The notes beneath the pieces are model-generated. The model worked only from the letters and a program-made list of their open reading frames with translations, did not search any database and had not been told where the DNA came from. This document shows positions 1 through 8,480 of a DNA stretch of 64,000 bases, piece after piece (positions within the stretch are counted from its first letter, which is position 1; each line of letters starts with the position of its first letter). The position numbers were made by a program, and so were the translations under genes. This stretch comes from a virus, in IMG/VR virus record IMGVR_UViG_3300046004_001116, positions 21,920-85,919 of that record, one strand, 5' to 3'.

Positions 1-1
1 A

Positions 2-1093
2 GGTGCTCTTGCAATCTCTGGTGCTGCTGCAAGTATAACTACATACGCTGAATTAGTTAGAGCTCTTGAAGATCATATCTTTGGTTTCTCTGGTGCAGGA
101 CCACAAGATGCTGATCCTTACCAAGGTGATGGAACTAACGGTTTAACTTCTTACGAACCAATGCGTAGAGGTGTAGGTGAAACTACTCAATACAGAACTA
201 TGGGTCTTACAGCATTCACGAAATTCGTTGAAGCTGAAACATTCCAAGTTGCTGCTACTGTAACAACTGAGCAAATTCAAGATCTTAACCGTCAATACGG
301 TATTGATGTAATCTCTATGATGGAAAATGCATTAGTAAATGAAATCTCTCAATCAATCAACAAACACATCTTATCTAGAGCGTTTGCATTAGGATGGGAA
401 AATCACGTTACATTCAACAGTGCAGAAGGAGTTAACTTAAACTTATCTCTTGTATCTCAAGTTGGTACTGTAAATGCTCGTTTCCAAGGTGCTGTTCCAA
501 CATCAATTGGTAACTTACAACAACTAGCTTGTCCAGCATTTGCTAACTACGGTGGAACAACTGCTAACTTTGAAAACCAAGGTACTGTTCAAAGACGTAT
601 CCAATCTAAAGTTTTAGCTGCTGCTAACGTAGTTGCTCAAAGAGGTCGTAGAGGACCAGGTAACTTTGTGGTTACTAACCTTCAAATTGCTACTGCATTA
701 CAAGATTCAGCTCAATTCACATTCTACCCATTAGCTAACACAGTAAACCAAAACAATGGTGCTCTTTATCCATTAGGAACTCTTGCTGGTTTAACTATCT
801 ACGTAGACCCTAACATGAAATATGATGATACTCGTATCCTTGTAGGTCGTAAAGGTGCTGATGAAGAGCCAGGTCTTAAATTCATGCCTTACTTAATGGC
901 TGAATCAATCCAAACTATTGCTGAAGGAACTATGGCTCCTAAGCTTGCAGTTAAATCTCGTTACGCTCTTGTTGAGGCAGGTTTCCACCCAGAAACTCAA
1001 TACTTAACATTACTTGTTAACTTGAAATCTGTTGGTACAGTTTCTACATCACAATACTGGGATTTACTTCCATCTGCTGCTACTATTGCATAA
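2..1093 (+). CDS. Major capsid protein, T4 gp23-like (5' end outside window)
   Basis: The reading frame is open from the first bases, so only the C-terminal 363 residues are present and the start lies upstream. The stretch after FVEAETFQVAATVTTEQ, followed by IQDLNRQYGIDVISMMENAL, matches the T4 gp23 region in which a helical segment precedes a conserved 'Q-DL-HG-D-E' pattern; gp23 forms the hexameric shell of T4-like heads. Codon use is strongly biased to A/T-ending codons, typical of a highly expressed gene. It is followed by a strong terminator, so it ends a head-gene transcript. The family call rests on pattern recognition, not a search. Confidence 0.8.
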   Translation, partial: GALAISGAAASITTYAELVRALEDHIFGFSGAGPQDADPYQGDGTNGLTSYEPMRRGVGETTQYRTMGLTAFTKFVEAETFQVAATVTTEQIQDLNRQYGIDVISMMENALVNEISQSINKHILSRAFALGWENHVTFNSAEGVNLNLSLVSQVGTVNARFQGAVPTSIGNLQQLACPAFANYGGTTANFENQGTVQRRIQSKVLAAANVVAQRGRRGPGNFVVTNLQIATALQDSAQFTFYPLANTVNQNNGALYPLGTLAGLTIYVDPNMKYDDTRILVGRKGADEEPGLKFMPYLMAESIQTIAEGTMAPKLAVKSRYALVEAGFHPETQYLTLLVNLKSVGTVSTSQYWDLLPSAATIA

Positions 1094-1120
1094 TTTTAGT
1101 TTAACAGATTAATATCTTAA

Positions 1121-1147
1121 AGAGAGACTTCGGTCTCTCTTTTTTTG
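1121..1147 (+). terminator. Rho-independent terminator after the capsid gene
   Basis: AGAGAGAC, a TTCG loop and GTCTCTCT form a stem followed by a run of T. It lies 28 nt after the capsid stop codon. Confidence 0.92.
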
Positions 1148-1184
1148 TCCTTATTTTCTACCACAACTTGTAGTAAAGTAGAAA

Positions 1185-1193
1185 GATATATAA
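1185..1193 (+). promoter_or_regulatory. Candidate late promoter box (GATATATAA)
   Basis: The box sits between the capsid terminator and the next start codon, about 30 nt upstream of the ATG. The same box recurs ahead of many structural genes in this window and resembles the T4 late box TATAAATA. Confidence 0.5.
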
Positions 1194-1221
1194 AATGGAA
1201 TAAAAACATAATAAAGATACT

Positions 1222-3594
1222 ATGACTTCATTTAAGAAATTTGTTCATGCTAAGGAAAAGATTACCGAAACTGTCGGTTTTCCTAAGACTATGAATAAGA
1301 ACTATATTATACGCAAAGAACTTGAAACTATTAATGAATTTGCTGGAGCTGCTGCTGCAACAAAAGGTGGAGAGATTGATAGTTTAATGGTTGCCATTGG
1401 TGCAGCTGGTGCTTTATTTGCTAAAGCAATGTATAATGGAATAATCTATAAATCTTTAATGGGTGAAATGCCTGGTTACTTAGAAAAGTATAAGAAATGG
1501 AGTGCACCTAGCGCAGATGCTGTGTTTAAAGCTACTACTGGTAAAGCAATAGAAAAACTTAAACAACAAAAAGCAACGTTATCAGGAACTGGTGGAGAGC
1601 GTGAAGATCGTAGCGGTTCTAAAGAAGAATCAGCAGAAGAAAAGATTACGAAAATGTTTAAAGCTAAAATTGACGCTGCTGAAGGTGATGCAAAAGACGC
1701 AGTTAGACAACAACGTGATGCTGCAATTGAAAAAGTTAAACTTAACATACAAAGTATATCAAAAAAAATTGAAGATCTACAAAACAAATCAGATGATGTT
1801 TTTGCTAAAGGTCAAGAGCAGTTTCGACAAGAGGAAGAAAAATGGACAAAGAAACAAGATGGGTTTGTCGAAGGTGGCGGAGCGCTTGGTAGTTCATGGA
1901 AAACCAAATGGGGTGTTGAATACAGAAATGCTAAAGAAGCAGCTAAATTAGAAGTTCTAGCGCAAGCAAAGAAAATTGCGACTGATGCAAAGAATGATAA
2001 AGAAGTTGCAGCAATTACTAAAGCAGAAGAACGCGCTAAACAATCTCAAGCTGAAGCTGATAAAAGAATAAAAGAAGTTGAGGATGATAGTGAAAAAGCA
2101 GAACGTGAAATGGCGTCTGCTGGCGAATTTAAAATTCCTCAGTACTTGCAAGCTTTACAATCGTACGACATGGCATGTGCTACTGCTTATGGCGAGTGGG
2201 ATAAAAAATCTCAAGGATTAGACAAAGGCGAAGGCGATGATAAAGAAAGTGCAAATAAAGCTACACAAGCTAAAATTGACAAGTTAGAAGGTAAGATTAC
2301 TAAAATAGAAGATATTATTAGTAAACTACGAGATTCTAAAGAAGAAGCTGACATTAAAAAAGTTGAAAAGGGTGATAGAATCATAACACAAATTAAAAGT
2401 GATATTGATGCTGAAAAAGCAAAACTTGCAGCTGATGAATCTTTTAACGATTTTTACTCAATGCAACTACGTTTAATAGAAACTAATGATATGATCAATA
2501 ACTTGGTAATTGAATTAGGTTTATTTGAAGAAGAAGAATCAAGCTCTATTCCTGGTGACGATCAAGTTCCAAACTTATCTCAGATTAGAGCTATTATTAA
2601 AAAGGTTATTGCTAAAACTCCTGAGGAAGGTCGTCAAAAAGAAGCTGAAAATGGAATTGCTACTTTAACAAAATTAAAGAGTGCAAAAGAAGATATGAAT
2701 AAAGCAAGAAACGACATGGCGGCTATATTCAAAGCACAAGCTGAAGAAGAAGATACTTCTAAAAGATTAAAGTTATCTCCTGAATTACAAAAAGGATTTG
2801 GATCTCTTAAAGCTGTTGATGAAACAGACGGTACTAAAACTTTTGATGAATACATAAAAGAGTTTCAAACGGATTATAAAGTTGATGATGAGGTTGCTAA
2901 AGAGGCTAAAGCTAAAGCTGACAAAGAAGCGGCTGAAAAAGCTGCGGCAGCGCAAACAACTCTTAATGCAACCGATAAAGATGGTAAGCCCGAAGTTGAT
3001 GAAGAAGCTGTTAAAGCAACAGAAGGCGAAGTATCAGCCGCTAAAGAAGAATACGACAAGGTAAAAGATGGCGATGATAAAAAAGCAACTTCTTTGGCAA
3101 AGATTAAACATCTTCAAGCGCAACAAAAACTTTCCAAATTAAAAGGTGATGACGCAGAGACTCAAGCAGGATTCCCACAAGAAATTGAATTGGAAATGAA
3201 AAAGATCCAGGATTTAGATAAAACAGCGGCTGCGCCCACTGATAATGATAGTGAAGCGGTTAAAAAACAAAAAGAGTCTATTAAGAAAACAATGGATAAT
3301 TTGGAATCTATGAAACGTGACGGTAAAATTCCACCTGCTTTAATGGAGCCCGGTAAAACAGGTCACAGCCAAACTGATCTTTTACAAAAACAATTAGATA
3401 AACTTAAAGAACTTCAGAATAAAGAAAAACCAACAGAAGAAGTAAAAGATTCTGTTGATCCTGATGATGAACTTGAAGATACCGATGATGAACTGGAAAA
3501 CACTAAGGATGAAACGCCAGATTTAGGAAAACCTAAATCTGCTCCGAAGTTTATGAAGTTTGAGGATTACATTATATCAAAACAAAAGAAATAA
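1222..3594 (+). CDS. Large charged coiled-coil protein, probable internal head or core protein
   Basis: This 790-residue protein is very rich in Lys, Glu, Asp and Ala, with long heptad-like stretches from about residue 140 to 730 that predict coiled coil. The N-terminus MTSFKKFVHAKEK resembles the capsid-targeting sequence of T4 internal proteins. The last residues, KFMKFEDYIISKQ, resemble the same motif again at the C-terminus. A hydrophobic Gly/Ala-rich patch lies near residues 55-75. Its position directly after the capsid gene fits a scaffold, core or injected internal protein. No enzyme motif is visible. The leader is A-rich and lacks a Shine-Dalgarno sequence. Confidence 0.65.
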   Translation: MTSFKKFVHAKEKITETVGFPKTMNKNYIIRKELETINEFAGAAAATKGGEIDSLMVAIGAAGALFAKAMYNGIIYKSLMGEMPGYLEKYKKWSAPSADAVFKATTGKAIEKLKQQKATLSGTGGEREDRSGSKEESAEEKITKMFKAKIDAAEGDAKDAVRQQRDAAIEKVKLNIQSISKKIEDLQNKSDDVFAKGQEQFRQEEEKWTKKQDGFVEGGGALGSSWKTKWGVEYRNAKEAAKLEVLAQAKKIATDAKNDKEVAAITKAEERAKQSQAEADKRIKEVEDDSEKAEREMASAGEFKIPQYLQALQSYDMACATAYGEWDKKSQGLDKGEGDDKESANKATQAKIDKLEGKITKIEDIISKLRDSKEEADIKKVEKGDRIITQIKSDIDAEKAKLAADESFNDFYSMQLRLIETNDMINNLVIELGLFEEEESSSIPGDDQVPNLSQIRAIIKKVIAKTPEEGRQKEAENGIATLTKLKSAKEDMNKARNDMAAIFKAQAEEEDTSKRLKLSPELQKGFGSLKAVDETDGTKTFDEYIKEFQTDYKVDDEVAKEAKAKADKEAAEKAAAAQTTLNATDKDGKPEVDEEAVKATEGEVSAAKEEYDKVKDGDDKKATSLAKIKHLQAQQKLSKLKGDDAETQAGFPQEIELEMKKIQDLDKTAAAPTDNDSEAVKKQKESIKKTMDNLESMKRDGKIPPALMEPGKTGHSQTDLLQKQLDKLKELQNKEKPTEEVKDSVDPDDELEDTDDELENTKDETPDLGKPKSAPKFMKFEDYIISKQKK

Positions 3595-3596
3595 GT

Positions 3597-4052
3597 ATGG
3601 ACTTTAAAATGTTTGAAGAAACCGCTGGTGAAGTAACTACGGTTTACGTAAGAGAACCACAAGGAATGCTAAGAAAATCTGCAGCTGTAAAAATCTGGGA
3701 TAAAATTGGCGTTGGTAAATCTGGAGACGGATTTGGTGTCTATGCTATTGCAGATATTGCAGATAATGAGTTAATAGAGGAATGCTCGGTTATAGAAATG
3801 ACCCGAGATGAATTTAATAGCAAGGTATTAATGGATTATATGTTTAAAATTTCCGGTGATCTATATGTACTTGCATTAGGGAACGGATCTATCTATAACC
3901 ATAGAAACCAACCAAACGCACGTTGGGAATACGACGGAGAAAAGAAAATACTTAAAATAGTTGCTACTCGTCCTATTGAAATGGGTGAAGAACTGTTTAT
4001 ATCATACGGTAGAGATTACTTCAAAACTCGTGAAACAAATATGAAAGCATAA
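3597..4052 (+). CDS. SET-domain protein lysine methyltransferase
   Basis: The 151-residue protein carries the SET signature in order: GFG near residues 45-47 for SAM binding, NH at 101-102 followed by PNA, and GEELFISYG at 130-138 with the catalytic Tyr. SET enzymes transfer methyl groups from SAM to protein lysines. The N-terminus MDFKMFEETAGE is a weak match to the capsid-targeting motif, so it could be packaged. It starts 2 nt after the preceding stop and overlaps the next gene by one base, so it is part of a tight operon. An Hc1/histone H1-like gene lies 0.7 kb downstream and is a plausible substrate by analogy with chlamydial SET and Hc1. Confidence 0.85.
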   Translation: MDFKMFEETAGEVTTVYVREPQGMLRKSAAVKIWDKIGVGKSGDGFGVYAIADIADNELIEECSVIEMTRDEFNSKVLMDYMFKISGDLYVLALGNGSIYNHRNQPNARWEYDGEKKILKIVATRPIEMGEELFISYGRDYFKTRETNMKA

Positions 4053-4351
4053 TGAAAACATTTTTAGAAGCAATTAATGAAGATAACAAATTTTCATCTT
4101 CAGGATTTACATTTAGTATTCGTGGTGTTCAAGATGGTAAAGGTGCTGCTATAGGTTTCATTCCAGATAGCAAAACTGTTGATTCTTTTAGTAAAGACGA
4201 ACAAGCTGCGTTTATTGAAAAATACTTTAATAACATGGAGTTCTTTAGAGACTGCATGATTTGGGATAAAAACCACAATGCGGCTGGTATAGTTTTTAGG
4301 ATTAACCCAGACTATTTAGCTGACGCACTTGTAAAAGAATTTAAAAGATAA
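4052..4351 (+). CDS. Small putative internal head protein
   Basis: 99 residues beginning MKTFLEAINED, close to the T4 capsid-targeting peptide, with a possible protease site after the INE. The body contains an aromatic-rich stretch near residues 60-75 and no known domain. It overlaps its neighbours by one base on each side (TAATG), which indicates translational coupling. Function unknown. Confidence 0.6.
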   Translation: MKTFLEAINEDNKFSSSGFTFSIRGVQDGKGAAIGFIPDSKTVDSFSKDEQAAFIEKYFNNMEFFRDCMIWDKNHNAAGIVFRINPDYLADALVKEFKR

Positions 4352-4740
4352 TGAAAACATTTTTTGAAACAACAGCACCGGTTAAAGAAGTAACTGAGGA
4401 TACAGTTGAAACACCAACTAATTTCCCTACATTCTCTCAAGTAGTGCATAACGAGGTTGCCGAGGGCTTTACAGGAAAGGATGATGTCTCAGCTGCATTT
4501 GAGAAACTACATGCTTTACAATTAGAATTACAAAAGTTACAAACTCAAATGTTGGAAACTCGTTCTAAGTTTATGTCTTTTGCTAAAGAAGCACCACAAA
4601 GAAAGGCTATTGCTGCTGATCTTATTGGTTTAAGTAAAAAGAAAAATGATCTTGTGAAAAAGATCTCTGACGCTGAAGTAGTTGCTCAAAGAGCCCTTGC
4701 TTCAGATACTAGTGAATTAGAGGACTTAGATGTGCTATAA
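4351..4740 (+). CDS. Small coiled-coil protein, possible head core or internal protein
   Basis: 129 residues beginning MKTFFETTAP, a degenerate form of the capsid-targeting motif. A long amphipathic helix with Leu/Gln heptads spans about residues 48-110. It is coupled to the preceding gene by TAATG overlap. Size, position after the capsid gene and coiled-coil content recall small prohead core proteins of T4-like phages, but no specific homology can be claimed. Confidence 0.55.
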   Translation: MKTFFETTAPVKEVTEDTVETPTNFPTFSQVVHNEVAEGFTGKDDVSAAFEKLHALQLELQKLQTQMLETRSKFMSFAKEAPQRKAIAADLIGLSKKKNDLVKKISDAEVVAQRALASDTSELEDLDVL

Positions 4741-4777
4741 TTCCCAATGATAAATAGAATAACAAATAACAATAAAT

Positions 4778-4963
4778 ATGGAAACTTACAATTCAATCAT
4801 TGCCTTAATTGAGGCAGCAAAACCAGATGTTGAAAAATTCTTCGCAGGAGGAAACAAATCTGCAGGAACACGCGTTCGTAAACACATGCAAGATCTTAAA
4901 GCACTTGCTCAACAGTTAAGAACAGAAGTTCAAGACAACAAAAAAGGTGGAGCTGAAGCTTAA
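4778..4963 (+). CDS. Histone H1-like Hc1 family DNA-binding protein
   Basis: 61 residues with the compact pattern of the Hc1/histone H1-like family known from Chlamydia and Bacteroidota: an N-terminal helix (METYNSIIALIEAAKPDVEKF), then GGNKSAGTRVRKHMQDLK at about 24-41, then LAQQLRTEVQDNKK. The family binds and compacts DNA in the nucleoid. Here it could condense phage DNA in the head or act on the host nucleoid. It is the last gene before a terminator and follows a SET methyltransferase in the same cluster. Confidence 0.78.
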   Translation: METYNSIIALIEAAKPDVEKFFAGGNKSAGTRVRKHMQDLKALAQQLRTEVQDNKKGGAEA

Positions 4964-4982
4964 TCTAGGACAAACAAGTAAC

Positions 4983-5017
4983 AAAAAGCAGGGTAGTCAA
5001 ACATCCTGCTTTTTTTG
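4983..5017 (+). terminator. Rho-independent terminator
   Basis: AAAAAGCAGG pairs with CCTGCTTTTT across a short loop and is followed by T residues, 20 nt after the Hc1-like gene. Confidence 0.9.
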
Positions 5018-5018
5018 T

Positions 5019-5027
5019 GATATATAC
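5019..5027 (+). promoter_or_regulatory. Candidate late promoter box (GATATATAC)
   Basis: The box immediately follows a terminator and precedes the next ATG by 17 nt. It is the same motif seen ahead of other structural genes here. Confidence 0.5.
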
Positions 5028-5044
5028 TAAGAAATTACAATATA

Positions 5045-5476
5045 ATGAAAGTGGAACTCTATATAGAAAAAGAAGAATATGATATATTCTACCGCTGGAT
5101 TAACAGAATTAGCCTTGGCATTTATTCGACGGCACCTGTTAGGTTTTCTCATAGAATAGAGGACATTGGAGACCCTCTAAAGGTATCTCTAGATTCTCGT
5201 GAATATACTCTAATAAAAGATATTCAAACCGATATAGAGGAAATACAGAAAACACACGGTCCAATAGAAATTGATTTTTCTCCAGTTAACACAGCAACAC
5301 ACCTTTTAGCAATACATGATGTAATTCGCGAAGCTGAAAGAAAAGATTTACTAACTGAAGTGGTTTATTCCGCTTTACAAATAGCATTACAAATGCCTGA
5401 CATAACTCCGACTGAAGCAATGGTTATTGCAGAACACGAGTGGCTGGGTATTCGTGGAGCAGACGATGATCTGTAA
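5045..5476 (+). CDS. Hypothetical protein, 143 aa
   Basis: A soluble, acidic protein with an IEKEEYDIFYRWINR start and a helical C-terminal half ending EWLGIRGADDDL. I recognise no family. It has its own terminator-promoter pair upstream, so it begins a transcript that may continue into the nuclease gene. Confidence 0.6.
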   Translation: MKVELYIEKEEYDIFYRWINRISLGIYSTAPVRFSHRIEDIGDPLKVSLDSREYTLIKDIQTDIEEIQKTHGPIEIDFSPVNTATHLLAIHDVIREAERKDLLTEVVYSALQIALQMPDITPTEAMVIAEHEWLGIRGADDDL

Positions 5477-5542
5477 CCACTTAAATTATTCTTTAAAGAA
5501 CTATTATTCAATTCTGTATAAAAATACTATCTCTTAGTTTGG

Positions 5543-5620
5543 AAGGTAGAACAGTAAACAACAAAGTAAAGTTGATCTTTCTATGGATAAGATCCGAGAT
5601 CCTTTGGAGGTTTCTACCTT
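5543..5620 (+). ncRNA. Structured leader or small RNA upstream of the NUC1 nuclease gene
   Basis: A perfect 9-bp terminal stem (AAGGTAGAA with TTCTACCTT) encloses a second hairpin, GATCTT with AAGATC. It lies in the 240 nt without a likely gene between 5477 and 5718. It could be a small RNA or a regulatory 5' UTR; I cannot tell which. Confidence 0.45.
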
Positions 5621-5718
5621 GTTTAACAATGCAAAAGAAAAGAAAGGATCGTGAATGTATATTCAGTTCTTCTTTTATTAAAAGCAAGAGATATGAAAAA
5701 CAACTATTTCCTAACGGC

Positions 5719-6396
5719 ATGTCAAAACTTAAAACATCAATAGTTTTATTTATAGCTGTACTTGTTGCTTCGGCCATGATGTCGGTTAACAAGAATAATC
5801 TTATAGTAGTAAAACACAAGTATTACAAATCAACATTTGATACTAACTTAAATTATCCAGTGAAAGTAGAATATTGGCTTACTCGCAATATGCACTTATG
5901 TAATAAACATATTCCTCGTCCTGGAGATTTTAAAGAAGACCCACAAATTGGCAAATCCAATAACCTGGATATATCATATGTTAAAAGCGGTTACGATCGC
6001 GGTCATAACTTTCCAGCATACGATGGTTCTTGTGACCAAACTGGAATGTACGAATCATTCTATTATACAAACATGACACCACAAGCACCTGGATTAAACA
6101 GAGGCGGTTGGAAATCACTTGAAGAGAACATAAGAAAAGAATCTGAGCTTAACGATAGTATATATGTAGCAACAGGTTCAATCCAAGGAATCTCAACAAA
6201 AACTGTAGGTGGCAACGGTTGTCCTAAAGTAGCAATTCCAGCATCTTGTTGGAAAGCATATTGGGTAAAACGCACTGGTAAGAAAGTAGCTTATCTTTTT
6301 CCTAATTCTAAAGTTGACGTAAAAGACATTGATAAATACTTAATCAGTGTTAAACAACTCGAAAAAAGCGTTGGAAAACTATTTCCAACCAATTAA
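5719..6396 (+). CDS. DNA/RNA non-specific endonuclease (NUC1/Serratia type), exported
   Basis: The open frame extends 60 codons upstream, but I choose the ATG at 5719 because it gives a clean N-terminal export signal (SIVLFIAVLVASAMM, residues 7-21). The catalytic DRGH lies at about 93-96, Asn of YYTNMTPQ at about 118, and the following NRGGWKSLE matches the metal site of the beta-beta-alpha-metal nucleases. Family members cut single- and double-stranded DNA and RNA. The total of 225 residues is normal for the family. It may degrade host nucleic acid in the periplasm or outside the cell. The longer start is possible but would bury the signal. Confidence 0.82.
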   Translation: MSKLKTSIVLFIAVLVASAMMSVNKNNLIVVKHKYYKSTFDTNLNYPVKVEYWLTRNMHLCNKHIPRPGDFKEDPQIGKSNNLDISYVKSGYDRGHNFPAYDGSCDQTGMYESFYYTNMTPQAPGLNRGGWKSLEENIRKESELNDSIYVATGSIQGISTKTVGGNGCPKVAIPASCWKAYWVKRTGKKVAYLFPNSKVDVKDIDKYLISVKQLEKSVGKLFPTN

Positions 6397-6417
6397 TATA
6401 ATAACTATAAACTTAAT

Positions 6418-6699
6418 ATGAAACATATTCATAACTTTACAGAATTTATTAATGAAGCTACATCTGCTTATACCGAAATGATTTTGTCTAAAGACCAAGA
6501 TTTCGATCAAGTTAAAAAGTTACTTATAACCGATAAGAAAGCAAATCATCTAAATTTTACTCATTGGTCTCATGGTCAACCTTTAGGTTCAATCCGAGGA
6601 CATTTAATTACTATGTTCTTCAATAATCCAAAATCCGAAGTTTCCGATTTCATTCAAAGGAATGACATCAAAATAGCAAATAAATCCTATTTCGAATAA
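6418..6699 (+). CDS. Small putative packaged internal protein
   Basis: 93 residues beginning MKHIHNFTEFINEATSAY. The first 14 residues match the T4 capsid-targeting sequence layout with a likely prohead-protease cleavage after FINE. The body has no recognised domain. The leader (ATAACTATAAACTTAATATG) is nearly identical to that of the next gene, a sign of local tandem duplication. Confidence 0.65.
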   Translation: MKHIHNFTEFINEATSAYTEMILSKDQDFDQVKKLLITDKKANHLNFTHWSHGQPLGSIRGHLITMFFNNPKSEVSDFIQRNDIKIANKSYFE

Positions 6700-6716
6700 A
6701 TAACTATAAACTCAAT

Positions 6717-7142
6717 ATGAAACACGTACAACAATTTGATGAATTTATTAATGAAGCTGCAAATGCAATAGTTAAACCTAATGCAAAACTAAAAAGTGGT
6801 ACAGGGTTTCCATACGCTTCTTTTTACTTGTCAACTCAAGCATTAGACATAATGATAAATTTTGACGACCCAAAACATATTGCTGTTATTAAACTGCTAG
6901 CCGACCAAGAAAAAGAAATGAAAGACAACGGCTTTTTAAGTAAAAGTTCAATGGATAAAGCAAGAACAGCATATAAAAACGCACTTGGGACTTATGTAGT
7001 GCAGGCAAAGTACGACGGCCCGGATATAACTTTCCGTTTGTCTAGTACGCCAGACGCTAACTTAGATGACGGTAGTAAAAAGCAATGGTTACCTGGATCA
7101 GAGAGCAGCGGCGGTGGAATTACAATGGCAAAGTACATTTAA
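6717..7142 (+). CDS. Putative packaged internal protein
   Basis: 141 residues beginning MKHVQQFDEFINEAANAI, the clearest capsid-targeting motif in the window (FINE then A). The body is soluble, with a central helix and a Gly/Ser-rich tail. Its leader duplicates that of the preceding gene. Function after injection unknown. Confidence 0.66.
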   Translation: MKHVQQFDEFINEAANAIVKPNAKLKSGTGFPYASFYLSTQALDIMINFDDPKHIAVIKLLADQEKEMKDNGFLSKSSMDKARTAYKNALGTYVVQAKYDGPDITFRLSSTPDANLDDGSKKQWLPGSESSGGGITMAKYI

Positions 7143-7196
7143 AACTTTTCTATTAAAAACAATATTTGCTGGTATAAAAAAACAAAATAAGTAATA

Positions 7197-7892
7197 ATGA
7201 ACAAAACACAATTTACTAATCGTTGGTCAAATATGAATTTGTCCCAACAGGAGTTAGACCGCAAATGGCGTTTACAATTAGAAGCGCAAGAACAAGAACT
7301 TATGATGGCTGAACAAGCTGTTTATTTGGCAAGTATTAATCCTATGAATGCACTGCATGTTGGTGCTTTTGGCGGAGGAACTTTAACACCTCCTGAACCA
7401 CCTGCACCGTCTTCACCATTAACAGTTTTACGGTATGCTACTTCACAAGGTGAAGAAGTTGTGTGGCCTGAAGATTTTCCATTAACTTTTACGTTAGATC
7501 CAACTTTACCTGATTTTTCTTATACTCTTGATGTATCCTATATCCCACCATCTCAAGTCCCAACTCCTGCTGCTTTAATAGGTGTTACAATTGGAAATAC
7601 AGTTACAAGTATTGGTGACCTTGCTTTTACTAATTGTTTTAATTTGGCATCTGTTACATTTGCGCCAATTTCAACAGTTACAAGTATTGGTTCTAACGCG
7701 TTTTCAACTTGCCCCTCATTAACATCTATTGAAATTCCAGATTCAGTTACAAGTGTGGGTGGTAATGCATTTGCTAGTTCAGGATTACAAACTGTAACTA
7801 TATCTTCAGCAACCGCAATTGCTATTGGTATAACATCACCTACTGTTGGGGTTAACTTTTTTGGAGTGACTGTTGATACTATTCTTCCTTAA
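7197..7892 (+). CDS. Modular display protein: anchor domain plus BspA-type leucine-rich repeats
   Basis: 231 residues. Residues 1-60 contain QQELDRKWRL, a segment shared with the unrelated protein encoded at 22798. A Gly/Pro linker (GAFGGGTLTPPEPPAPSSP) follows. From about residue 130 there are BspA/LRR_5 repeats (IGNTVTSIGDLAFTNC, TSIGSNAFSTCPSLTSIEIP, SVGGNAFASSGLQTVTI). Such repeats mediate binding to surfaces and mucins in Bacteroidota and other hosts. I infer a virion surface decoration or fibre tip that is anchored by its N-terminus. Confidence 0.7.
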   Translation: MNKTQFTNRWSNMNLSQQELDRKWRLQLEAQEQELMMAEQAVYLASINPMNALHVGAFGGGTLTPPEPPAPSSPLTVLRYATSQGEEVVWPEDFPLTFTLDPTLPDFSYTLDVSYIPPSQVPTPAALIGVTIGNTVTSIGDLAFTNCFNLASVTFAPISTVTSIGSNAFSTCPSLTSIEIPDSVTSVGGNAFASSGLQTVTISSATAIAIGITSPTVGVNFFGVTVDTILP

Positions 7893-7960
7893 TAACGTAA
7901 AAGTACATTTAAAACTTTTTTCAACTTTTTTCACTAAATGTAAAACTAAGTAAAAAGGCA

Positions 7961-7972
7961 AGTATATATAAT
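7961..7972 (+). promoter_or_regulatory. Candidate late promoter box (AGTATATATAAT)
   Basis: It precedes a 33-codon gene by about 30 nt. A matching box with a matching tiny gene occurs at 12644. Confidence 0.45.
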
Positions 7973-8000
7973 AAACAAAACAATTAATAAATCAAAAACA

Positions 8001-8102
8001 ATGAAATCTCAAGTAATAAATATGGTCCCTGCGTATATTGCCAATCAGCCGATTGAGCAAAAGGAATCTTATTCTAAATCTGGAGATATTATATTTGAGT
8101 AA
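8001..8102 (+). CDS. Tiny peptide, 33 aa
   Basis: Reads MKSQVINMVPAYIANQPIEQ and ends SGDIIFE. It has an A-rich leader like other genes here, lies between a candidate late promoter and a terminator, and has a positional twin at 12678 flanked by the same elements. The two peptides are not similar. It may be a real micro-protein or a leader peptide. Confidence 0.4.
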   Translation: MKSQVINMVPAYIANQPIEQKESYSKSGDIIFE

Positions 8103-8127
8103 ATACACAACTATAACCAACATATCT

Positions 8128-8160
8128 AAGCTCCAGAATTAATTTTCTGGAGCTTTTTTT
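8128..8160 (+). terminator. Rho-independent terminator (copy 1 of a duplicated element)
   Basis: AAGCTCCAG and CTGGAGCTT form a perfect stem followed by T residues. The same hairpin and the following 50 nt recur at 12812. Confidence 0.92.
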
Positions 8161-8196
8161 ATTGCGATTAATTTAACAAAACTTTAACATATAGAA

Positions 8197-8228
8197 TTTG
8201 CTTGGTATGAAATTATTGGTTAATTTTG
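8197..8228 (+). promoter_or_regulatory. Bacteroidota-type promoter, first tRNA segment
   Basis: TTTG, 20 nt, then TAATTTTG, an exact TAnnTTTG match. Upstream lies the box TTTAACAAAACTTTAACA seen at several sister promoters. It would drive the small genes and the first half of the tRNA array. Confidence 0.85.
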
Positions 8229-8253
8229 CTCTATAATTAAAAACAACATTATT

Positions 8254-8406
8254 ATGGCAACAATTACAACATACAAGATTAAAGAAAAGTACAAATCACT
8301 TTTAGCTACATATGCTTGGACTAAACTTGATTTAAACGGATCTTATTCTAAAGAAGATTGGAATAAAGCTGGTTTTAAAGATTCTGTCTTAGATATTAAT
8401 TGTTAA
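8254..8406 (+). CDS. Small hypothetical protein, 50 aa
   Basis: MATITTYKIKEKYKSLLATY, ending DSVLDINC. It starts 26 nt after the -7 box of the promoter, an A-rich leader typical of real genes here. No family recognised. Confidence 0.5.
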   Translation: MATITTYKIKEKYKSLLATYAWTKLDLNGSYSKEDWNKAGFKDSVLDINC

Positions 8407-8424
8407 TAACTTTATGAATAAAAG

Positions 8425-8456
8425 TTTGCATTAGTCAATTTAATTGGTTAATTTTA
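8425..8456 (+). promoter_or_regulatory. Bacteroidota-type promoter
   Basis: TTTG, 20 nt, TAATTTTA. It starts right after the stop of the 50-aa gene and precedes the next small gene and the tRNA cluster. Confidence 0.75.
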
Positions 8457-8480
8457 ACTAACAATAAAAATTTAATTATC

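Noticed and set aside
1476-3064. Open frames on the minus strand and in other + frames inside the 790-aa gene
   Set aside because: Low-complexity shadows produced by the Lys/Glu/Ala-rich coding frame.
4778-4963. Capsid-targeting tag on the Hc1-like protein
   Set aside because: METYNSIIALIEAA looks similar, but this is the natural N-terminal helix of the Hc1 family.
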